From: Phytoactinopolyspora alkaliphila
GTDB taxonomy: Bacteria; Actinomycetota; Actinomycetes; Jiangellales; Jiangellaceae
Reading direction: 5' to 3'
Length of the DNA stretch: 64,000 nt
Assembly (NCBI RefSeq): GCF_010550695.1
Contig: NZ_JAAGOB010000014.1
Location: 1-64,000 of the forward strand
A program made the position numbers and the translations under genes. Positions within the stretch are counted from its first letter, which is position 1; each line of letters begins with the position of its first letter. The notes beneath the pieces were generated by a model. It was given only the letters and a program-made list of their open reading frames with translations. It was not told where the DNA came from and did not search any database. Of this stretch, positions 58,801 to 64,000 are shown one piece after another.

Positions 58801-59757
58801 GTCGGCGATCCTGGGCTTCAAGGGGACCCCGCCGGCCACCAGCATCTGCCGCCCGCTCGCGGCGGCCCTGATGCGCTGGTCGTCGGTCGACCGGACGTCG
58901 TACTCGATGCTCACCGCGTCGCCGACGGCCAGACTCGCCAGAGGCGTCACGCCCTCACCGCGTCCCACCAGCGCAAACGAGCCTTCCTCTAGCTGTCCTT
59001 GCCCTGGCTGCGCCGACACCGACGCGACGATGCCGTCGACCACCAGGACCTCGATCTTCTCGTCAGTGTCGTCCGTCGGCCGGTTTCGCGTGTATGTGCC
59101 CCACTCCGGCGTGAACGCCATGATCCCGCTAGGGATCTGAAGGTTGGGCTTGTTGATCGCGTCGAGCGGCACGGTGGAGCCGTCGGGCAGGCTGACCGTT
59201 CCCTCGAACACGATCTCGCCGATGGCGGCCATGCCGTCCTCGGTGACCACGACCGAGCATTCGGGGCACGAGCCTTTCGGATCGTCGATATGCGGCGATT
59301 GGAGGAGTTCGCCGTCTTGGATCGCGACACCCCACGGTGCTCCCGACTTCGCGATGTCGAAGTAGCTGGCGTTGACCGCGGCAACCGCGCCGGCTCGATT
59401 CGCCTGAGTGGAGAGCTCCTCGCGCTTGGCTACGCTGCCGGGGAAGACCCGCCCCAGCGTGACCTCCTGGGTGAGGTCGGCTGTCAGCAACGAGCCCTTC
59501 AGCCACGTCGCGTCGCCCGTGATCGCATCAGGGCCGTACTGCTCGAACGAGGTGAGCGTCGTCCCCGGCGCGACCGGACGCTCGTCGCGGAATGTCTCGA
59601 GACGAGCTGAATCGGCGAACAGGATGTCGGCATGCGGTGGGGGAGCGATGAACGTGCTGACTTCCGCACCGTGCGCGGTGCTGAACGACGACGCGATCAG
59701 TCCGGCGGACAGTACTGCGCCGAGCCGGCGCCGGCGTGATGAATCGCGATTGAGCAC
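55843..59757 (-). CDS. Secreted phosphodiester glycosidase-type protein with Ig-like, duplicated and decayed phosphoesterase domains
   Basis: A 1304-residue product from GTG 59757, with AAGGAGG 9 nt upstream. Signal peptide at 1-31. Residues about 60-425 are an NAGPA-type phosphodiester glycosidase domain ('AVNASYFD' and 'ALNLDGGGSTTMV'), the fold that removes GlcNAc caps from phosphodiesters. Bacterial Ig-like regions follow at about 455-620. Two copies of a 157-residue module lie at 625-775 and 782-932. Residues about 958-1190 resemble a calcineurin-like phosphoesterase, but the metal motifs are lost: DxH is DLG (967-969), GD is NGG (1001-1003), GNH(D/E) is PGEAE (1033-1037). An Ig-like tail ends the chain. 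Probably in an operon with the phosphatase gene upstream. Confidence 0.8.
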   Translation of the reverse strand: MLNRDSSRRRRLGAVLSAGLIASSFSTAHGAEVSTFIAPPPHADILFADSARLETFRDERPVAPGTTLTSFEQYGPDAITGDATWLKGSLLTADLTQEVTLGRVFPGSVAKREELSTQANRAGAVAAVNASYFDIAKSGAPWGVAIQDGELLQSPHIDDPKGSCPECSVVVTEDGMAAIGEIVFEGTVSLPDGSTVPLDAINKPNLQIPSGIMAFTPEWGTYTRNRPTDDTDEKIEVLVVDGIVASVSAQPGQGQLEEGSFALVGRGEGVTPLASLAVGDAVSIEYDVRSTDDQRIRAAASGRQMLVAGGVPLKPRIADSDPEPHPRTAIGFSEDGSRMYMLTVDGRQPEFSTGVSLDELAEMMVELGAYTALNLDGGGSTTMVARQPGAEVVELVNRPSEIDDDEVRSGNLTQRPVPDGLGLFVPEGSGDLAGFWLETAVEPERATGGAFVPRLRTDRVFPGLTRTITATPYDEMYSPAELPAESGPSWKSDDPRVGRVDRSGVFTAKAPGETTVTASLGNAEGEFGITVLGELARIEASSEQIDLKAGDPTATFDVIGFDDAGYSAPIEPADVQLSYDEAALDIEVTDKGEFEISGDLFTGTELVELAVEDLTITVPVTFGLEEVVVDDFETTDSWNFWSLRASGEFSVTSNGFAGSGGQLDYDFTQSGETRGAGVWPVDDLLEIAGEPEAFRLKVNSDRAGLRARLEIVDANGTLRTVEPGFIEATGWQEITYAVPDNVVYPIKLRRIYFNEIDPTASYHGTTVIDELSALQPEPVELEEIVVDSFESTESWDLWTLRASGEWSGTTDGFAGSGGQLTYDFTQSDLTRGIGVWPADGHFAVPGKPTQFQLRVKADPPGLRARIEIVDALGVLRTVQPGFVEEPGWQELTYQVPNSVVYPIKLRRIYFNEIDPTASYHGTMVIDELTALTPKPTGVEQSEPVTDPLVEYGTQGKPGDWTFAVVSDLGVSADDPEGAAVQEARRTLGEMRDRGAGLVIVNGGLVAEGTAANFAFARRLLDDELTGVDYYYVPGEAERGEGSLAAFEAEFGTIPQVVDHRGVRFLLLDTTEESYRKSDWTQLPLIRDQLADASNDRDIASVVVVQSLPLRDVVPPYDVQLDDRKEAATLEWWLTEFREQSRKGAVLIGGAAGAFSAQRIDGVPQATNGAGSVAAVADAAYGGFAGWSLWEVGRKIKRDGMRVEFVPRADSLTVTAPATVAVGSTATVEAVITQGDEAVGVGYPMAAMWSGSKKVHIGSAKDAGRDHVAAFDPRTGTLTALGVGTIKLGVTVNSQTENLEIELTE
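56991..57060. repeat. 70-bp exact direct repeat, copy 1
   Basis: Identical to 57462-57531, 471 bp (157 codons) away in the same gene, covering the codons for VYPIKLRRIYFNEIDPTASY of each module. Identity far exceeds that of the rest of the two modules. Confidence 0.9.
57462..57531. repeat. 70-bp exact direct repeat, copy 2
   Basis: Partner of the repeat at 56991-57060. Both lie in the large phosphodiester-glycosidase gene. Confidence 0.9.
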
Positions 59758-59783
59758 AGGATCCAACCTCCTTGGGATGACGA

Positions 59784-60605
59784 TCAACCTCGGGGCTTGC
59801 CGGTGGCTTTCGCGAGAATGAACTCTGTCACCGGGGTGAACTGCGCGGGAGTGAAGTTGTCCTCGATGCACAGGATGTGCTCGTGCCGCCCACGCGTGTG
59901 GGCGAGGGAGAGCGCGGCGTCGTTGACGTCGGCGATAGACAGGGTCGGGATGCCCGCCTCGATCGCGGCTCCAGCCATGCCGTGATCGGCGATGACGAGG
60001 TCGATCCGCTGAGCGGACGCCGCGGCCTCCGCGAGAATGGCTTGCATGTAGTCGGGCAGATGCGTGTGCAGGATGGCCTCGTTGTCGAACGCGCACCCCA
60101 CACCGCTGACGAAACGAATCCCTGATTCACCTGCCGCGTGCGTAGGCGTCGCACCTGGGAGGCGATGGTCGTCCAGGGGACGAAGAATCCGGTTACCAGC
60201 CGTGCGTAACGCGCTCGCAAGCTCGGCGTAGTGCTCCAGGAGCCCCGTTGGATGACCGGTGGCCAGCAGTATCGATGCTTCTCCGGATCGCACCAACGGC
60301 CGGATCACGGCCGCGTGCCGATACATGCCCTCGATGGCGCACTCGGGCGAGATGTAGCCCGTGTCCGCTTCGCCGTCGGTGACGAGATCGCCAGCGACCG
60401 CCTTGGTCGCGGCCGCGACCTCGTCGAACGTCGCCGTCTGCCAGTCGCTGAGCCCGAAGCTGTAGTTCGGGTCCCCGGTGAGGGTGCGTTCGATGTACGT
60501 GACCGACTGCTGCCTCGTCGTTCGTACGGTGCCGGCGAGTTGCCGCTCGACCAGGAGATCGCGGAGTGCGTCGTCGGCCGACGCGCCGTTCTTCACAGCG
60601 CCCAT
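59784..60605 (-). CDS. Actinobacterial phosphatase-family protein
   Basis: A 273-residue product from ATG 60605; in-frame starts at 60665 and 60680 are possible and would be closer to the predicted promoter. Motifs 'ILLATGHPTGLLEHYAELAS', 'LHTHLPDYMQAILAEAAASA', 'DLVIADHGMAGAAIEAGIPT' and 'LSIADVNDAALSLAHTRGR' match a group common in Streptomyces annotated simply as phosphatase. The biochemical role is not established. 26 bp upstream of the phosphodiester-glycosidase gene on the same strand, so both are likely co-transcribed. Confidence 0.75.
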   Translation of the reverse strand: MGAVKNGASADDALRDLLVERQLAGTVRTTRQQSVTYIERTLTGDPNYSFGLSDWQTATFDEVAAATKAVAGDLVTDGEADTGYISPECAIEGMYRHAAVIRPLVRSGEASILLATGHPTGLLEHYAELASALRTAGNRILRPLDDHRLPGATPTHAAGESGIRFVSGVGCAFDNEAILHTHLPDYMQAILAEAAASAQRIDLVIADHGMAGAAIEAGIPTLSIADVNDAALSLAHTRGRHEHILCIEDNFTPAQFTPVTEFILAKATGKPRG

Positions 60606-60757
60606 CGAGCCGCGGTGTCCGGATGCGGCTGGGTGGAACTCTGGCGGGCTGGCTGCCGCACCCATCCCCACACAAGACATGTGTGTGGTGACGTGCTGGG
60701 GGTGGGTGTGCTGTGCATCGTGGCCCGCCTTCTGTCGTTCGGCCGCTGACGCAATCA

Positions 60758-60785
60758 ACACTAATCAGACATCCACAGATGTCAA
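60758..60785 (-). promoter_or_regulatory. Promoter with GACATC-TGTG-GATGTC dyad
   Basis: On the minus strand, TTGACA (60785-60780) and TAGTGT (60763-60758) are 16 bp apart. A perfect 6-bp dyad with 4-bp centre (60768-60783) overlaps the -35 and spacer. It lies between the GntR gene and the phosphatase/glycosidase pair, and suits GntR control of that pair. Confidence 0.6.
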
Positions 60786-60823
60786 TACCTTTGATATACC
60801 AATTGCAGATGACTGGGTGGGCT

Positions 60824-61606
60824 CTACTCCAGAAGAGGTGCCCGCGCGCCCTGATCCAGATAGCTCAGGTCTTCATGTGGCGCGGCCGAGATGTCGAGGG
60901 TGGCGCTGATCATGTAGCGGTCGCCGCGGAAGACCGTCCTGGTGAACTCGACGACGACGCCGTCGGCGGTGTGCGTGGTGGTGCGGAACAGGAAGGCCGG
61001 CGCGTACGGCGGAACCTTCAACACGTCCGTCTCGGCCGGGTTCGTGACGGTCGGCTCGACGGTCTGGGTGCCCCCGGTGACCTTCAGCCCATAACGGTCC
61101 TCGATGACCTCGTACAGCGACCGCTGTTCCAGCTCGTCCGCCGGAAAGTCCGGGGTCAGCGACTCGGCGAGATGTGTGGTGGCCACGGCCACCGGCTCGT
61201 CGTCGGCCAAGCGCAGCCGCCGGATCACCATGACCTGCTCAGACGGCGAGACATGCAACCGCCAGCTCAACCTGGCGCCGGCTTCGCGGTGCTCGACACT
61301 CAGGACGCGTGTGGCCGGCGTCAGGCCGCGTTGCCGCATGCCGAGCGAGAACGACGCCGCCGTGGGCGCCTGGGTGATGGTGGGGCGGGCGACGTAGGTG
61401 CCACTTCCTTGCCGCCGCGTGAGGTACCCGTCGCGAACCAGATCGTCCACCGCCCGGCGAACCGTCAGCCGCGAGACATTGCAGTCCTCGGTGAGTACCC
61501 GCTCCGGGGGGATCGGATCGCCGACGTTGAGATCCTCGAGCAGACCCATGATCCGCTCGCGCACCATGCTGTACTTGTGGCCCCGTGCCCCATCCGCGGA
61601 CTTCAT
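60824..61606 (-). CDS. GntR family (HutC type) regulator
   Basis: A 260-residue regulator. Winged helix: 'YSMVRERIMGLLEDLNVGDP', 'IPPERVLTEDCNVSRLTVRR', 'AVDDLVRDGYLTRRQGSGTY'. The UTRA domain ends with the family mark 'TRTVFRGDRYMISATLDISA'. Such regulators often sense amino sugars or sugar phosphates. It lies between a sugar importer (downstream on the map, same strand and upstream in transcription) and the phosphatase/glycosidase pair, and may control both. Confidence 0.92.
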   Translation of the reverse strand: MKSADGARGHKYSMVRERIMGLLEDLNVGDPIPPERVLTEDCNVSRLTVRRAVDDLVRDGYLTRRQGSGTYVARPTITQAPTAASFSLGMRQRGLTPATRVLSVEHREAGARLSWRLHVSPSEQVMVIRRLRLADDEPVAVATTHLAESLTPDFPADELEQRSLYEVIEDRYGLKVTGGTQTVEPTVTNPAETDVLKVPPYAPAFLFRTTTHTADGVVVEFTRTVFRGDRYMISATLDISAAPHEDLSYLDQGARAPLLE

Positions 61607-61743
61607 CCCATCCTGCTTTCCAGCCGATCACCCGATCTCGATGATCCACCCTACGCCACGCCACTAGCTATTGGTCATACTTCAGAGCTCAACCCGGCCA
61701 AGTCATCAGGATCAATTCTCGGGATATGGCTGTCCTCGTAGGT

Positions 61744-62673
61744 TCATTTGAGAAGGCCGGCGGTGAGGCCCGACTGAACCTTCTTCTGGAACGCGATGTA
61801 GACGATCAGCACCGGCAGAAGCGCGATCACCAGGCCGGCGAACAGGGCCGTCCAATCCGCCCGGAAGCCCGTGGAAGTGGTGAGAAAGGCCAGGCCCTGG
61901 GCCAGGACGCGTTTGTCGTCTTCGGTCATGATCACCACGGGGAGAATGTACTGGTTCCAATGCCCGAGGAAGTTGAACAGCGCCAGGCTCACCAGGCCGG
62001 GTTTGGCCATCGGCAGCATGACCCGCCAGAACAGCGAGAAATGCGAGCAGCCATCCATGATTCCGGCCTCGGCGACGGTATCGGGAAGCGTGCGGAAGAA
62101 CGCGGTCAGGAAGAACACCGTGAACGGCATCGAGAATGCTGTATAGACCAGGGCCAGACTGACGTGGCTGTTCAGCCCCATGAACTCGCCGATGACCGGC
62201 CAGTTCCCGGTGTCGCGCACCACGAAGAACAGCGGCACGAGAGCGAGGAACACCGGAAACATCAGCCCGGCGAGGAACACGTAATAGAGCACCTTGCTGC
62301 CGATGAACGTGTATCGCGCCAGCGCATAGGCAAGCATGGCGGAGAACACCATCGTCATGGCCAGCGACATCGTCACGACGATCACGCTGTTGACGAAGTA
62401 CTGGCCGATGTTGGCCTCGTCCCAGGCCCGGGCGAAGTTGTCCCACGCCAGCCCGTCGGGCAGGCCCATCGGATCGACACGAAACTGCGCGTTCGTCTTG
62501 AACGCGCTGAGCATCGCCCACACCAGCGGAAGGGTGGTGATCAAACCCCAGACGAGCAGGAAGCCGCCGTTGATGAAGCTCACGATGCGATCTGCCCGGC
62601 GAGCGTGGCCCGGACGATACGGCGGTGCCGTCGAGGAATCCGGCCTCTGATCCAGCAGTTCTGTGGCAGTCAT
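61744..62673 (-). CDS. Sugar ABC transporter permease (MalG-type)
   Basis: A 309-residue product from ATG 62673, 2 bp after the previous stop. Six helices after a hydrophilic N-terminus; the EAA loop is 'EAGIMDGCSHFSLFWRVMLP', and 'FQKKVQSGLTAGLLK' is the standard MalG tail. Third gene of an importer whose binding protein enters from the right edge. As at 5.5 kb, no ATPase is present. Confidence 0.93.
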   Translation of the reverse strand: MTATELLDQRPDSSTAPPYRPGHARRADRIVSFINGGFLLVWGLITTLPLVWAMLSAFKTNAQFRVDPMGLPDGLAWDNFARAWDEANIGQYFVNSVIVVTMSLAMTMVFSAMLAYALARYTFIGSKVLYYVFLAGLMFPVFLALVPLFFVVRDTGNWPVIGEFMGLNSHVSLALVYTAFSMPFTVFFLTAFFRTLPDTVAEAGIMDGCSHFSLFWRVMLPMAKPGLVSLALFNFLGHWNQYILPVVIMTEDDKRVLAQGLAFLTTSTGFRADWTALFAGLVIALLPVLIVYIAFQKKVQSGLTAGLLK

Positions 62674-62675
62674 GA

Positions 62676-63647
62676 CTAGGCGAGCTCCACTCGTTCGCGG
62701 CGAAGAATGCGCATGAAGATCAGCGAAACCGCCAGGGTCAGTAGGAGAAGCACGACGCCGATCGCGGCCGCATATCCGAAGTTGTTCGGCGGCGTGAAGG
62801 CTTCTCGATACACCTTCACGCCGAGCACGTCGCCGGCGCCCTCGACGCCCCCGCCGGTCCCGAGCATGACGCTCACCAAGGCGAACCCGTCCATCGCCTG
62901 AATGGCGAGATACACCCAGCCAACCTGGACCGTGTCCCACACCAGGGGCACGGTGATCTTGCGGAATGTCGTGAACCTGCTCGACCCGTCCAGCAGCGCT
63001 GCTTCGTAGATGTCGCGGGGGATCGACTGCATCGCCGCGGAGAACATGACGACGTAGAACCCGGCGAACGACCAGGTCATGACGATGACGACGACCCAGA
63101 TGAGGTACTTCGGCTCCGCCAGCCACAGTTGCGCGAGCCTGCCGAGACCGATCGCCTCCAGGGCGTTGTTCAGCACTCCGCCGGCGTTGGCGGGAGCGAA
63201 GACGTACTTCCACACCACGGCGACGATGACCACCGACACCACTTGCGGAAAGAAGTACACGACCTTGTAGACAGACGAGCCGCGGACACCTGTCACCGCG
63301 CCGGCCCGTCCCCGGCCGCCGACGTTGATCATCGACGCCAGGAACAGACCCAGAGCGAGCGTCAGAACCGGCACGACGAGCAGGAGGATCAGGTTGTTCC
63401 GCAACGCCGTCAGCAGCTGCGGATCGGCGATCATCCTGCGGAAGTTGTCGAGCCCGACGAAGTTCATCGTGGCCGTGTAACCGCCCCAGTCGGTCAGCGA
63501 GATCCACATCGCCTGCAGGTACGGCGAGAACATGAAGTAGCCGTAGATGACGGCTCCTGGCACGGTCAGCGCCAAGAGGAACGGGTATTTGCCGCGCTGC
63601 AACGCCACCGACGACGTGCCTGCCGGCCGGCTACGCGTGCGTCTCAT
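62676..63647 (-). CDS. Sugar ABC transporter permease (MalF-type)
   Basis: A 323-residue product from ATG 63647, overlapping the end of the binding-protein gene by 17 bp; an internal GTG about 48 bp further in is possible. 'PFLLALTVPGAVIYGYFMFS' is the first helix, and the EAA loop is 'EAALLDGSSRFTTFRKITVP'. Channel partner of the downstream MalG-type permease. Confidence 0.92.
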   Translation of the reverse strand: MRRTRSRPAGTSSVALQRGKYPFLLALTVPGAVIYGYFMFSPYLQAMWISLTDWGGYTATMNFVGLDNFRRMIADPQLLTALRNNLILLLVVPVLTLALGLFLASMINVGGRGRAGAVTGVRGSSVYKVVYFFPQVVSVVIVAVVWKYVFAPANAGGVLNNALEAIGLGRLAQLWLAEPKYLIWVVVIVMTWSFAGFYVVMFSAAMQSIPRDIYEAALLDGSSRFTTFRKITVPLVWDTVQVGWVYLAIQAMDGFALVSVMLGTGGGVEGAGDVLGVKVYREAFTPPNNFGYAAAIGVVLLLLTLAVSLIFMRILRRERVELA

Positions 63648-64000
63648 GCTGAATCGCGTCGTCCTCACGCCACTTCGTGGCCACGCCTTCGCACAAGTCC
63701 GCCCATTCCTCCGGGTTGACGTCGCCCTTGAGCAGCTTGAACGTGGCGCCACTGATGTCGTTGCCGGCGTCGCCGCTCTCCATCGACGGGTACCAGAGCG
63801 GATAGAGCCAGTTGACGACGTTCTCCCCGGCCGCGGTGAAGGCGTCCTTGGCCGAACTCAATCCGGGAGCGTCGAGCTCCACGCCGTCAGCCGCGCCGAG
63901 AACCGAGGTGAAGCTCTTCACCATGTTCGTGAAGCCCTGCGCGCCCTCCTTCGACAGCATCGCCCGCATGTACTCCATCCCGGCTTCGGGGTGCGCGGCG
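63631..64000 (-). CDS. Sugar-binding protein of an ABC importer, C-terminal part
   Basis: About 122 codons from the right edge to TAG 63633-63631, so the signal peptide and most of the body lie outside the window. 'AAHPEAGMEYMRAMLSKEGA' and 'LLKGDVNPEEWADLCEGVA' fit the last helices of a family 1 solute-binding protein. 'NDISGATFKLLKGDV' and the GntR/UTRA neighbour would suit an amino-sugar system, though that is only a guess. Confidence 0.85.
   Translation of the reverse strand, partial: AAHPEAGMEYMRAMLSKEGAQGFTNMVKSFTSVLGAADGVELDAPGLSSAKDAFTAAGENVVNWLYPLWYPSMESGDAGNDISGATFKLLKGDVNPEEWADLCEGVATKWREDDAIQHETHA

Noticed and set aside
1-64000. tRNA, rRNA or intact insertion sequence
   Set aside because: No cloverleaf-like T-loop plus acceptor match, no rRNA segment and no transposase motif were noticed; a covariance-model scan was not possible here.

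Overview
The window is high-GC DNA with GTG and TTG starts, many four-base ATGA/GTGA gene overlaps, a twin-arginine lipoprotein, sugar ABC importers without their own ATPase, ECF41 and LacI/GntR regulators, and many secreted glycan-active proteins. This fits a saprotrophic actinomycete (Actinomycetota). The gene content resembles soil or plant-associated Jiangellales-like genomes, but that rank is inference and no rRNA or other marker gene is present.

Layout. 1-5.3 kb: the end of an HNH/DUF222 gene cut by the window edge, a DHODH-like/membrane fusion protein co-transcribed with a TetR regulator behind paired operators, a small hydrolase, and a patch of gene remnants. 4.3-10.2 kb: a LacI-controlled sugar importer (binding protein plus two permeases) ending in a sulfatase. 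10.3-17.4 kb: small accessory genes, a graveyard of TetR, permease and GntR fragments, a HEPN/MNT toxin-antitoxin pair, a DUF2975/XRE pair and a PadR/HAAS pair. 17.4-21.5 kb: an SMP-30 lactonase, a second sulfatase with an esterase, a 116-bp imperfect palindrome and a NUDIX gene. 21.7-23.1 kb: an SRPBCC-ArsR-SRPBCC operon with two matching operators.

23.7-36.4 kb: an oxidoreductase pair (Gfo/Idh/MocA and SDR), then a five-gene Opp/Dpp-type importer transcribed away from a phosphonate-degradation operon: a phosphonate-associated alcohol dehydrogenase, an aldehyde dehydrogenase, phosphonoacetate hydrolase (phnA) and a pyruvate-aldolase-superfamily protein. The combination suggests a route in which a larger phosphonate is imported, cleaved to phosphonoacetaldehyde, oxidised to phosphonoacetate and hydrolysed to acetate and phosphate. 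The aldolase step is a hypothesis.

36.4-47.7 kb: a sialidase-like secreted protein with tandem copies of an unfamiliar module, a divergent VCBS/FG-GAP propeller protein with no visible signal peptide, and a LysR-led set (threonine-synthase-like enzyme, AstE-like deacylase, GSA-type aminotransferase) that looks like amino-acid-derivative catabolism. 47.8-49.4 kb: a MerR-controlled operon with ynfA that carries the scar of a tandem duplication. 49.5-55.6 kb: an ABC-2 exporter, an ECF41 sigma factor, WYL and RidA remnants, an aldo/keto reductase and a VOC protein. 55.8-64 kb: a 1304-residue phosphodiester-glycosidase-type secreted protein with a decayed metallophosphoesterase domain, a phosphatase-family protein, and a GntR-regulated sugar importer running off the right edge.

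No tRNA, rRNA, CRISPR array or intact transposase was recognised. All functional calls come from reading motifs; no database search was run.
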